The notes under the pieces: model-generated
Database searches by the model: none
Told to the model about the DNA's origin: nothing
Seen by the model: the letters and a program-made list of their open reading frames with translations, nothing else
Shown here: positions 1 to 7,642 of the stretch, in pieces
How the letters are laid out: each line of letters begins with the position of its first letter
How positions within the stretch are numbered: position 1 is the stretch's first letter
Assembly: GCF_030818905.1 (NCBI RefSeq)
Contig: NZ_JAUTAZ010000001.1
Location: forward strand, 2,418,001 to 2,482,000
DNA from: Microbacterium sp. SORGH_AS_0888
Lineage (GTDB): Bacteria; Actinomycetota; Actinomycetes; Actinomycetales; Microbacteriaceae
DNA: 64,000 nucleotides
Direction of reading: 5' to 3'
Position numbers and translations under genes: made by a program

Positions 1-351
1 GCGGCCGGCGCGGCGCACCTCCTGGCCGAGCATCACGTTCTCGCCCACGGACAGGTTCGTGCAGAGGTTGACCTCTTGGTAGACGGTCGAGACCCCGGCG
101 GCCTGCGCGTCCGCGGACGAGCGGAAGGTCCGCTCCTGCCCGCCCACGCGGATGGTGCCCGCCGTGGTCTGGTACACGCCGGTGAGGGCTTTGATGAGCG
201 TGGACTTGCCCGCGCCGTTCTCGCCCATCAGGGTGTGGACCTCGCCGCCTCGCAGCGTGACGTCGACATCCGACAGCGCCTTGACGCCGGGGAACTCGAT
301 CGTGATGCCGCGCATCTCGACGACGTGGGCGTCGGTGGCCGTTGCTGACAT
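1..351 (-). CDS. Sugar ABC transporter ATP-binding protein, N-terminal part (YtfR/RbsA-like)
   Basis: This is the first 117 codons of an ABC ATPase that runs off the left edge. It starts at ATG 351. The Walker A motif GENGAGKST lies near residues 42-50, and the Q-loop region (VYQEVNLC, then LSVGENVMLG) follows, as in the first nucleotide-binding domain of double-domain RbsA/MglA/YtfR proteins. It is downstream of a YtfQ-like binding protein on the same strand, so it should energise import of the same sugar, probably galactofuranose or a related furanose. That substrate is inferred from the neighbour. The second ATPase domain and the permeases are expected just beyond the edge. Confidence 0.88.
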   Translation of the reverse strand, partial: MSATATDAHVVEMRGITIEFPGVKALSDVDVTLRGGEVHTLMGENGAGKSTLIKALTGVYQTTAGTIRVGGQERTFRSSADAQAAGVSTVYQEVNLCTNLSVGENVMLGQEVRRAGR

Positions 352-376
352 CGGGGCTCGCCTCCTCGCGATGAGC

Positions 377-408
377 GTGCGGGGACCGGGATCTTCCGGT
401 CCCCGCAC
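377..408 (-). promoter_or_regulatory. Intercistronic hairpin between binding protein and ATPase genes
   Basis: A perfect 13-bp stem (GTGCGGGGACCGG with its complement) around the 6-nt loop GATCTT lies 12 nt after the stop of the binding-protein gene and before the ATPase start. No T-tract follows. In ABC operons such hairpins protect the 3' end of the binding-protein message or cause partial termination, giving more binding protein than ATPase. That role is inferred. Confidence 0.6.
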
Positions 409-419
409 GGCGGATGGGA

Positions 420-1391
420 TCAGTAGGGACGGGAGTCCAGGACCTTCGCGGCCTGCTCCTGGTCGAAGGACTGGTCGGCGACGATGGTCTTCTTCTCGAC
501 CGTGTCGCCGGCCAGGACCGCCTTCACGAGCTCCGCCGCCTTGTCGCCGAGCAGCGGGTTGCACTCGACGATGTAGTTGAACTCGCCCTTGGACAGGGCC
601 GTCATGCCGTCCTTGACCGCGTCGATCGTCACGATCTGGATGTCGACGCCCGGGGTGAGGCCGGCCGCCTTGATGGCGTCGAGCGCCCCGAGCCCCATGT
701 CGTCGTTCTGTGCGAAGAGCACGTTGATCGACTTGCCGTACTTCTGCAGGTAGCCTTCCATGACCTTCTTGCCGCCGTCGCGGGTGAAGTCGCCGGTCTG
801 CGAGTCGAGGACCTTGATGTCGGTGCCCTTGATCGCGTCGTTGAAGCCCGTCGAGCGGTCCAGCGCCGCGGAGGAGCCGGTGGTTCCCTCCAGCACGACG
901 AGGTTCGCGCCCTTCCCGTCGAAGTTCTTCTTCACCCACTCGCCGGCTGTCTTGCCCTCCTGGGTGAAGTCCAGGCCGACCCATGAGGCGTACAGGTCGG
1001 GGCTGGCGCTGACCGTGCGGTCCTCGAGGATCACCGGGATGTTGGCGTCCTTCGCCTCCTTGAGCACGTCGTCCCAGCCGTCGACGGTGATCGGGGCGAT
1101 GACGATGGCGTCGACGCCCTGGTTGATGAAGCTGCGCACCGCGGCGATCTGCGCCTCCTGCTTGTTGTCGGCCGCGTTGAAGACGAGGTCGAAGCCGTTC
1201 TCCGCCGAGAACGCCTTCTTCATCGACTCGGTGTTGGCCGCGCGCCAGCCCGACTCCGAGCCGGTCTGGGCGAATCCGACCGTGATCGGCTTGTCGCCGC
1301 CCGCCTTGTCGCCGGAGCCGGCGCAGCCGGTCGCGGTCAGCGCGAGCGCTCCGAGCATCGCCACGCCGGCGAGCAGGGTCTTGATCTTCAT
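420..1391 (-). CDS. Sugar ABC transporter substrate-binding lipoprotein, YtfQ-like
   Basis: A 323-residue periplasmic-binding-protein type 1 lipoprotein. The chosen ATG (1391) has GGAGG 7 nt upstream; an upstream in-frame start at 1412 would spoil the signal peptide. MKIKTLLAGVAM begins a lipoprotein signal with lipobox LTATGC, so the protein is probably anchored outside the membrane. The mature start ITVGFAQTGSESGWRAANT, then VRSFINQGVDAIVIAPI and SQTGDFTRDGGKKVMEGYL, closely follow the layout of E. coli YtfQ, the galactofuranose binding protein. The ATPase gene follows on the same strand. A LacI-type operator lies upstream. Ligand identity is inferred from family resemblance. Confidence 0.9.
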   Translation of the reverse strand: MKIKTLLAGVAMLGALALTATGCAGSGDKAGGDKPITVGFAQTGSESGWRAANTESMKKAFSAENGFDLVFNAADNKQEAQIAAVRSFINQGVDAIVIAPITVDGWDDVLKEAKDANIPVILEDRTVSASPDLYASWVGLDFTQEGKTAGEWVKKNFDGKGANLVVLEGTTGSSAALDRSTGFNDAIKGTDIKVLDSQTGDFTRDGGKKVMEGYLQKYGKSINVLFAQNDDMGLGALDAIKAAGLTPGVDIQIVTIDAVKDGMTALSKGEFNYIVECNPLLGDKAAELVKAVLAGDTVEKKTIVADQSFDQEQAAKVLDSRPY

Positions 1392-1470
1392 CGGAAACCT
1401 CCGTGTTCCCACCGGCTTCGATGCCGGTGCAGATGATGCCGGTCCTCCCCCGTGGAGTCCGTGGTCAGAA

Positions 1471-1485
1471 TGTTAGCGCTCACAA
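1471..1485 (-). promoter_or_regulatory. LacI-family operator upstream of the sugar ABC operon
   Basis: The 15-mer TTGTGAGCGCTAACA (minus strand) is a near-palindrome centred on AGCGCT, the usual form of actinobacterial LacI-family operators. It lies about 80 nt upstream of the binding-protein start, where it could overlap the promoter (a TAACAT -10-like hexamer lies inside it). The regulator is not in this window and must be elsewhere. Confidence 0.6.
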
Positions 1486-1672
1486 TCACCGTCCGCACAA
1501 GCATCCTTCCGTAACGAATCCGTAACGCACGCGGTTTCGCTGCACTCTGGCGAAGGAGGTGGTCTCACGACGGCGGCGTGGAGGGGCACGAATGTGAGCG
1601 GTCTCGTGTGAGGTCGCGCCTGTCGTGTTCCCGCCCGACGCGCACGGCGCGAGCGGTCGATACCCTGGAGCG

Positions 1673-2080
1673 ATGGCGAAGAAGAAGCGGCCGGGGGTCG
1701 AGCTGGAGTTCCGCAACACCGCGCTGAGCGACGCCCTGCAGACGCAGGACATGGCCGCGGTCGCGTTCGCGCTTCGCCACGGTCCGACCGTCGTCCCGCT
1801 CCTGCGCGCCGGCGCGCGCGACAACCCGCTCGATCGGGGCGAGGTGTGGACCTATCGCGATCCCGCGACCGGGCAGATCGCCCTCCTGCTGTTCAGCGAC
1901 GCGGTGCACAAGCCGGAGGCGCTGCCCGCCGCGGTCGCTCTCCAGGACCCGGAGTGGCTGCGTCAGTTCCTCGTGACGCACGGCGAGCGGATCACGACCG
2001 TGTTCTTCGACATCGCGGGTCCGCATCCGATGCAGGCGACCCCCGCCGACCTGCTCGCGGCACTCACGCTCGAGTCCTGA
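1673..2080 (+). CDS. Small conserved protein, possibly SseB-like
   Basis: A 135-residue cytoplasmic protein beginning MAKKKRPGVELEFRNTALSD. The start at 1673 is preferred over the upstream in-frame one because TACCCT, a good actinobacterial -10, lies 9-14 nt upstream, so the message may be nearly leaderless. The alternation of residues (EVWTYRDPATGQIALLLFSD, then FFDIAGPHPMQATPADLLAAL) resembles the SseB N-terminal domain, where a conserved protein of unknown biochemical role is all that is known. It ends 13 nt before the convergent radA stop. The family assignment is tentative; no catalytic motif is visible. Confidence 0.65.
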   Translation: MAKKKRPGVELEFRNTALSDALQTQDMAAVAFALRHGPTVVPLLRAGARDNPLDRGEVWTYRDPATGQIALLLFSDAVHKPEALPAAVALQDPEWLRQFLVTHGERITTVFFDIAGPHPMQATPADLLAALTLES

Positions 2081-2093
2081 CCGGTGCGGGCCC

Positions 2094-3437
2094 TCAGCCC
2101 ACCCGGGGCGCGATGACCCGCAGGCGCAGCAGCGCGCTCGTGACGTCGAGGATCGCGGAGTCCAGCAGCTCGGCGTACCCGAGCCGCGTCGCCTCGGCAC
2201 GGCGCTGGGCCCCTTGCGCGACCGGGCGGATCTCGCCGGTGAGACTTAGCTCGCCGAAGGCGGCGACCTTCGGCGGCAGCGGACGATCGGTCGAGGCGCT
2301 CGCGACCGCGAGCGCGATCGCGAGGTCGGCGGCGGGCTCGGAGAGCTTCACCCCGCCGACCGTCGAGACGTACACGTCGCGCTCGCTCAGCCGCAGTCCC
2401 GCGCGCCGCTCGAGCACCGCGAGGATCATCGCGACCCGTGACGACTCGACCCCGTTCACGATCCGGCGCGGGTTGGGCGTCGCGGAGGGGACGACGAGCG
2501 CCTGGATCTCGACCGGAAGCGCCCGCCGGCCCTCCAGCGCCACCGCGACGCAGGTGCCGCTGACCGGCTCCCCGCTGCCGAGGAACAGGCCGGACGGGTC
2601 GGGGACCTCGACGATGCCGTCGCCGGTCATCTCGAAGCAGCCGACCTCGTCCGTCGGTCCGAAGCGGTTCTTCAGCGCGCGGACGAAGCGCAGCGCGGTG
2701 TGGCGATCGCCCTCGAAGTGGCAGACGACGTCGACGAGGTGCTCGAGCAGCCGGGGGCCCGCGACCTGGCCGTCCTTCGTGACGTGCCCGACCATGAGCA
2801 CCGACAGCCCTCGTTCCTTGGCGATGCGCACGAGCGTCGCGGCGACCTCGCGCACCTGACTCGGGTGCCCTGCGAGCCCCTCGCTCGACGAGGACGAGAC
2901 GGTCTGCACCGAGTCGACGATGAGAAGCCCCGGCTGAACCTGGTCGACGTGTCCCACGAGGGTCGCGAGGTCGGTCTCGCTCGCGAGGTACAGCTCGTCG
3001 TGCAGCGCGCCCGTGCGCTCCGCGCGGAGCCTCACCTGGGCCATCGACTCCTCGGCGCTGACGTACAGCACCCTTCGTCCGTCGTGCGCCGACCGCGAGG
3101 CGACCTCGAGCAGCAGCGTCGACTTGCCCACCCCAGGCTCGCCCGAGAGCAGCACCGTCGCGCCCGGCACGACGCCGCCGCCGAGCACCCGGTCGAACTC
3201 GGCGACGCCGGTGGCCCAGCGCGGCGCATCCGTGGTGGTGACGTGCGTGATCGGGCGCGCGGCTCGCTCGTCGCTCGGCGCGACGGGCACGAAGCCCCGC
3301 AGCACGCCGGTCTGCGCGGCTGCCTCGACGACGGTTCCCCACTGCTGGCACTCGCCGCACCGTCCGACCCACTTCGCCGTCGTCCAGCCGCACTCGGTGC
3401 AGCGGAACGGTGCGGGGGCGGGTTTCTTGACGGCCAT
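2094..3437 (-). CDS. radA: DNA repair protein RadA
   Basis: A 447-residue RadA (Sms), a RecA-like ATPase that drives branch migration of recombination intermediates. Visible parts in order: a four-Cys zinc finger at residues 13-30 (CTEC, CGEC); a RecA core with Walker A GEPGVGKST near residue 100; the RadA-specific KNRFG motif (LKNRFGPTDEVG) near residue 250; and a C-terminal Lon-like domain (VYVSTVGGVKLSEPAADLAIALAVAS, then FGELSLTGEIRPV). Length is normal for the family. A TAGCCT -10 element lies 8 nt ahead of ATG, suggesting a leaderless message of its own rather than readthrough from the GntR gene 35 nt upstream. Confidence 0.97.
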   Translation of the reverse strand: MAVKKPAPAPFRCTECGWTTAKWVGRCGECQQWGTVVEAAAQTGVLRGFVPVAPSDERAARPITHVTTTDAPRWATGVAEFDRVLGGGVVPGATVLLSGEPGVGKSTLLLEVASRSAHDGRRVLYVSAEESMAQVRLRAERTGALHDELYLASETDLATLVGHVDQVQPGLLIVDSVQTVSSSSSEGLAGHPSQVREVAATLVRIAKERGLSVLMVGHVTKDGQVAGPRLLEHLVDVVCHFEGDRHTALRFVRALKNRFGPTDEVGCFEMTGDGIVEVPDPSGLFLGSGEPVSGTCVAVALEGRRALPVEIQALVVPSATPNPRRIVNGVESSRVAMILAVLERRAGLRLSERDVYVSTVGGVKLSEPAADLAIALAVASASTDRPLPPKVAAFGELSLTGEIRPVAQGAQRRAEATRLGYAELLDSAILDVTSALLRLRVIAPRVG

Positions 3438-3472
3438 TCGTTCAGGCTACGGCGAGCCTGCGACATCCGCTC

Positions 3473-4219
3473 TCAGGCGTTCCAGGGCGGCCGCACCGTG
3501 CGCACGAGCGAGTACGACACCACATCCGGGTCGTGGTGCTCGATGCTGTACAGCAGGCGCCGTCCGCTCGCCCCGATGCCGACGAACTCGAGCGTCATGA
3601 CGGGGGTTCCCACCGGGCGCTCGAACAGCTCGGCCAGCGACGCGTCCAGGGCCGCGACCCCCGGAGTGGACACCTCCCAGATCACGGGCTCGCCCCACAC
3701 GCGTGCCGCGATCGTGAAGACCGACTCCTCCGGGTCGAACTCGACGTCGCCCGCGATCGGCACCACGTCGTGCGCGACCATCGCCACCGCGCCGTCCGCA
3801 CGCCATCGCTTGCGGATGCCGATGCCCCGCGTCGCGGCGGGAAGCTCCATCAGGGCGGAGACGCTCGCCGGAAGCTCGGTCACCTCCGATCCGAGCACGT
3901 CGACGTCGGAGCGGAACCCCAGCCGGTCCAGCAGCTCGCTGTGCTCGTACTGCTCCTCGAGCCGGACGCTCATGCGCAGCGCGATCGGATCCACCGTCGT
4001 GACGGCGCCCTGGCGCCGTCGGAGGATGCCCTGTCGCTCCAGCTCCGACATGGCGTTGCGCAGCTGCTGACGGGAACAGCCCAGCCGGGCGGTCAGCTCG
4101 AGCTCGCCCGGCAGGGGCGCGTGGGCGGCCGCCGCGTCGCGCACGAAGCGCAGCAGCTCGTGCTGCAGGCGCGTGTGGGCCGGATCCTGTCTCGGACGGG
4201 GCAGCGGGATGTAGGACAT
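3473..4219 (-). CDS. GntR-family regulator with UTRA effector domain
   Basis: A 248-residue HutC/GntR-type transcription factor. Residues about 15-75 form the winged helix (LPGELELTARLGCSRQQLRNAMSELERQGILRRRQGA). Residues about 95-240 look like the UTRA chorismate-lyase-fold ligand domain (RKRWRADGAVAMVAHDVVPIAGD, LFERPVGTPVMTLEFVGIGASGRRLLYSIEHHDPDVVSY). It follows the amidohydrolase gene by 36 nt on the same strand and is probably the last gene of that unit. It is the natural candidate to control the divergent catabolic and transport genes, perhaps through the inverted repeats at 6145-6270. Its ligand is unknown. Confidence 0.9.
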   Translation of the reverse strand: MSYIPLPRPRQDPAHTRLQHELLRFVRDAAAAHAPLPGELELTARLGCSRQQLRNAMSELERQGILRRRQGAVTTVDPIALRMSVRLEEQYEHSELLDRLGFRSDVDVLGSEVTELPASVSALMELPAATRGIGIRKRWRADGAVAMVAHDVVPIAGDVEFDPEESVFTIAARVWGEPVIWEVSTPGVAALDASLAELFERPVGTPVMTLEFVGIGASGRRLLYSIEHHDPDVVSYSLVRTVRPPWNA

Positions 4220-4255
4220 GTCGATGCTCTCTGTGCTCCGATACGTGACCCCACG

Positions 4256-5641
4256 CTAGCGCGAGGAGCCCGTCCCCGGGGATCCGAACAGGCCCGTGGG
4301 CTCCTCGATCGAGTCGAGGTACGCCGAGCGGCGGGCGAACAGCTCCGGGACGCGCGCCCGCGCCGCCGCGATGATCCCGTCCATGTCCGCCGAGCGCAGC
4401 TCGCCGCCGTCGACGACGATGTGGCCGGCGACCATCGTGAGATCGACGTCTCCGCCGCGCACGGCGTGCACCAGATTGTGGTGGATGTTGGCATATGCCC
4501 CGGACGGAATGAGCGGCGTCATGCGCGGGGTGTCGGTGCGCACGGCGACCACATCGGCCTGCTTGCCCGTCTCCAGCGAGCCCAGGCGGTGCTCCTGGCG
4601 GATGGCGCGCGCACCACCGGTCGTCGCCATCTCGAGCACCTGCCACGAGTCCATCGCGGCCGCATCCATCGAGCGCAGCTTGCCCATGAGCGAGGCGACC
4701 TTCATCTCCTCGAACATGTCCAGGTTGTTGTTCTCCTTCTCGCCGTCCGTGCCGAGGCCGACGGCCACGCCCGCGGCCAGCAGCTCGGCGACCGGGGCGA
4801 AGCCGCTCGCGAGCTTCATGTTGCTGACGGGGTTGTGCGAGACGCTGACCCCGCGGCGGGACATCAGGTCGATCTCGTCGGCATCCAGCCACACCGCGTG
4901 CGCGATCATCGTGCGGGGCGTGTCGAAGAACCCGAGACGGTCCAGGGCGATCATGGGGCGGGCGCCGGTGCGCTCGGCGAAGATCTGCACGTCGAGCTCG
5001 GACTCGCTGCAGTGCGTGTACAGGCCGGTGTCGTACCGCTGCGCCATCGCGATCGCGCGGCGCTGGCCCGCCTCATCCGCGTAGAAGGGGTGCTCGAGTC
5101 CGACCCACGGCATGACGCGGTCGTGCCCGGACCAGTCCCGCAGGATCCGCTCGTTGTCGTCGAGCGTGTCGAAGTAGTCGTAGTCGGGGTGCTCGCCGAC
5201 GTAGTTGACCGTGACGAGCCGGTTGCCGAGCGCGTCCGCGGCGCGGGCGGCGCCGTCCATGTAGCGCCACATGTCCACGACCGTGGTGGTTCCCGAGAGC
5301 AGCCCCTCGGCGTAGCAGAGCCAGGCCGCCGCCTCCGCGTCCTCCGGCTGCAGCACGCGGTGCATCGGGTCGATGTGCAGGCGGAGCCACTCCCACACCG
5401 GGAGATGCTCGGCCGTGCCCCGCAGCAGGCCGGAATGGTGGTGGGCGTTGACGAGCCCCGGCATGAGCACGTGGTGCGGCAGGTGGCGTCGCGCGGCGCC
5501 CGGATGGCGCGCGACGAGCTCGGCGGTCGGGCCGACGGCCACGATCGTGTCGCCCTCGATCGCGACACCCGCGTCGGTGAGGATCTCGCGACCCGGGGTC
5601 ATCGGCACGACGATGTCGGCGGTGAGGAGGAAGGCGCTCAT
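4256..5641 (-). CDS. Amidohydrolase, TrzA/AtzA/MtaD-like deaminase family
   Basis: A 461-residue metal-dependent hydrolase of the cytosine-deaminase-like amidohydrolase group. The metal-ligand sites are present: HxH in GLVNAHHHSG (about residues 66-70), His in YTHCSES, His in AHAVWLDADEIDLMSRRGVSVSHNPVSNMKL, and Asp in GLGTDGEKENN. This group includes SAH/MTA deaminases, guanine deaminase and triazine hydrolases; the actual substrate cannot be read from sequence. ATG 5641 overlaps the stop of the PPC gene in an ATGA, so translation is coupled. The adjacent peptide-type transporter suggests a nitrogenous compound taken up from outside. Confidence 0.9.
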   Translation of the reverse strand: MSAFLLTADIVVPMTPGREILTDAGVAIEGDTIVAVGPTAELVARHPGAARRHLPHHVLMPGLVNAHHHSGLLRGTAEHLPVWEWLRLHIDPMHRVLQPEDAEAAAWLCYAEGLLSGTTTVVDMWRYMDGAARAADALGNRLVTVNYVGEHPDYDYFDTLDDNERILRDWSGHDRVMPWVGLEHPFYADEAGQRRAIAMAQRYDTGLYTHCSESELDVQIFAERTGARPMIALDRLGFFDTPRTMIAHAVWLDADEIDLMSRRGVSVSHNPVSNMKLASGFAPVAELLAAGVAVGLGTDGEKENNNLDMFEEMKVASLMGKLRSMDAAAMDSWQVLEMATTGGARAIRQEHRLGSLETGKQADVVAVRTDTPRMTPLIPSGAYANIHHNLVHAVRGGDVDLTMVAGHIVVDGGELRSADMDGIIAAARARVPELFARRSAYLDSIEEPTGLFGSPGTGSSR

Positions 5642-6114
5642 GCCTGGGGTCCGTTCTGGCTCTCGGCGAACGTGAGGATGCCGACCCCGCTGCTGCCGGG
5701 GTGCGGGCGTCGGAGCATCGCGGGCGCGAGGATCTCGTCGAGGGCGATCTCCACGACGTAGTGCGTCTCGGCGCGCAGCAGATGACCGGCCACGGCGGCG
5801 CCGGAGCGGCTCTTCTCGCCGAGCGCGACGTGGATGTGCACGACGTGCTCGCCGTTCTCGCTCGTGATCGTCCCGGACCCCACGCCCTCGGTGTAGGAGA
5901 CGCGGGTGACCTCGGCCGACGGTGCCTCGGGGTCGTCGGGCTCGTGATCGCCGGCGATCAGGTCGGCCCACCGGAACGCTCCGCTGAAGGTCACGACGAC
6001 CGCCTGCGCGATCTCGTGCGCGCGGCAGGCGGCAGCGATCGAGCCGAGCACCTCGTCTCCGGGCTCCAGGGCGACGAGGATGCGCCTTCCGGTGCGTGCG
6101 ACATGTGAACGCAT
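5638..6114 (-). CDS. PPC/DUF296 domain protein
   Basis: A 158-residue single-domain protein with the PPC (plants and prokaryotes conserved, DUF296) pattern: RILVALEPGDEVLGSIAAACRAHEI at the N-terminus, TFSGAFRWADL, then the signature HVVHIHVALGE followed by GHLLRAETHYVVEIALDEI. In plants this domain is fused to AT-hooks; bacterial stand-alone versions form trimers of uncertain function. It is the first gene of the leftward unit and overlaps the amidohydrolase start by 4 nt, which ties it to that pathway. The start at 6114 faces the divergent operon across 240 nt of regulatory DNA. Confidence 0.9.
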   Translation of the reverse strand: MRSHVARTGRRILVALEPGDEVLGSIAAACRAHEIAQAVVVTFSGAFRWADLIAGDHEPDDPEAPSAEVTRVSYTEGVGSGTITSENGEHVVHIHVALGEKSRSGAAVAGHLLRAETHYVVEIALDEILAPAMLRRPHPGSSGVGILTFAESQNGPQA

Positions 6115-6144
6115 ATGACCTCGAGTCTCGATTGCGGAGCGGTT

Positions 6145-6270
6145 ATCGACAAGTGTGTGCCATGCGCGCCACGTTCCGTTGCCTTCTACCTCACCGTTTT
6201 ACGGTTTCTGCGGGCACTGCATCGTGTTTCGGGGTCGTAAACACTGCGGGGCAGCTTGCCACTTGTCGAT
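6145..6270. promoter_or_regulatory. Divergent regulatory region with an 11-bp inverted repeat
   Basis: The spacer between the PPC gene (leftward) and the second amidohydrolase (rightward) is less GC-rich than its surroundings and carries ATCGACAAGTG at 6145-6155 and its exact complement CACTTGTCGAT at 6260-6270, about 115 bp centre to centre. One copy near each divergent start is what a shared operator with DNA looping would look like. The GntR/UTRA protein of this cluster is the candidate binder (inference). Between them are TTTTACGG and TCGTAAAC stretches that may hold -10 elements. Confidence 0.5.
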
Positions 6271-6354
6271 GTGTTGGGGAGATCAACGGATATCGTGAAG
6301 AGATGCCCAGCCTCGGCCGGGTCATTGCCCGTACCCCGACCGAGGAGGAAACCG

Positions 6355-7566
6355 ATGACGGATGTCGTGAGCGAGCTGTCCGGGATCCGCCTCTGGGACG
6401 GCGAGGAGGACCGCGGGGTGGTCACCCTCTCGTGGTCGGACGGACGGCTCCAGGCGGTCGACGCGGTCGACCGGGACACGGCGGCGGAGCCGGAGCTCAG
6501 CGTCATCCCCGGCCTCATCGACACGCACGTGCACCTCGATGCGTCGGCCGTTCCCTCGCCGGTGGACTGGATGACCTGGCCGCTCATCACGCCCGCCTCC
6601 GAGCGCTCGCTGCACGTTCTCGCGCACGCGCGCAACGCTGCCGCGGCCGGGGTCACGACCCTCCGCGATCTGTCCGGCAGCGAGGTGCAGCTCTCCGCCG
6701 CCCGCGCGCTCGCCACCGGCGTCGTCGCGGGACCGCGCCTGCTCGTGCACGGCGCGGTCGGGATGACCGCCGGCCACGGCGACCTCTTCATCCCCCCGCA
6801 CTACCCGCATCGCGCGCCCGTCGCGGACTCGCCCGACGAGTGCCGCAAGCTCGTGCGCCAATGGGCGAGGCAGGGTGCGGACGGCATCAAGATCTTCACG
6901 AGCGGCGGTGTCCTCTCGATCGGCGACCGCGTGGGCTGGCGCAACCAGACCCCGGCCGAGATCGCGGCCACCGTCGACGAGGCCCACGCCCTCGGAATGC
7001 TCGTCGCCGCCCACACCCACTCCGCGGAGGGGGTCGACATCGCCCTCGAGTTCGAGGTGGACTCGATCGAGCACGGGACCGGGATCCTCGAGCGGCATTG
7101 GCCCGTGCTCATCGAGCGCAACATCCCTGTCGCCCCGACACTCATGATCAACGACGCGATCGCCGACCGGCGGATCCCGGTCAGCGAGGACGCCGCGGAG
7201 AAGGCCCGCGCCGTCGTCATCGAACGCGATGCGAACTTCGTCGGCGCCGCTGCCGCGGGCGTCCGGTTCGTGCTCGGCACGGATGCGAACGGCGTCATGG
7301 TCCGCTTCGGTGACCAGCTCGAGGAGCTGCGGCTCATGCGCACGGCATTCGACTGGACCGCGGAGCGCACCCTGCGTTCGGGCACGTCCGACGCCGCCGA
7401 CGCGATCCGCCTCGGGGATGTCGCGGGCCGCCTGCGTCCGGGGCTCGCCGCCGACTTCATCGTGCTGCGCGGACGCCCCTGGGAGGACATCGACGCGCTC
7501 ACCTCCGACAACATCGTCGCCGTCGTCGCGCGCGGCGAGGTCGTCCGGGGCGCGCTGCCCGCCTGA
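6355..7566 (+). CDS. Amidohydrolase, imidazolonepropionase/prolidase-like
   Basis: A 403-residue amidohydrolase of the Met-dependent hydrolase A type. ATG 6355 has GAGGAGG 8 nt upstream. Metal-binding signatures: GLIDTHVHLDAS (about residues 54-65), the lysine region GADGIKIFTSGG, AAHTHSAEGVDIALEF, DSIEHGTGI and FVLGTDANG. Relatives include bacterial prolidases, carnosine-type dipeptidases and imidazolonepropionase-like enzymes. As first gene of an operon with a dipeptide-type importer, it could cleave a small imported peptide or cyclic amide. That is an inference from context. The protein differs clearly from the amidohydrolase on the other strand, so this is not a recent duplication. Confidence 0.88.
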   Translation: MTDVVSELSGIRLWDGEEDRGVVTLSWSDGRLQAVDAVDRDTAAEPELSVIPGLIDTHVHLDASAVPSPVDWMTWPLITPASERSLHVLAHARNAAAAGVTTLRDLSGSEVQLSAARALATGVVAGPRLLVHGAVGMTAGHGDLFIPPHYPHRAPVADSPDECRKLVRQWARQGADGIKIFTSGGVLSIGDRVGWRNQTPAEIAATVDEAHALGMLVAAHTHSAEGVDIALEFEVDSIEHGTGILERHWPVLIERNIPVAPTLMINDAIADRRIPVSEDAAEKARAVVIERDANFVGAAAAGVRFVLGTDANGVMVRFGDQLEELRLMRTAFDWTAERTLRSGTSDAADAIRLGDVAGRLRPGLAADFIVLRGRPWEDIDALTSDNIVAVVARGEVVRGALPA

Positions 7567-7574
7567 GGACCCGG

Positions 7575-7598
7575 GGTGCCGGCCCGTCCCCCGGCACC
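7575..7598 (+). promoter_or_regulatory. Short intercistronic hairpin
   Basis: An 8-bp stem (GGTGCCGG with CCGGCACC) lies 9 nt after the amidohydrolase stop and before the binding-protein start. There is no T-tract. It may be an attenuator or a message-processing site. Confidence 0.35.
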
Positions 7599-7642
7599 GA
7601 ATCGACACACACCTGCACCACCCGATCACAGAAGGAGACACC

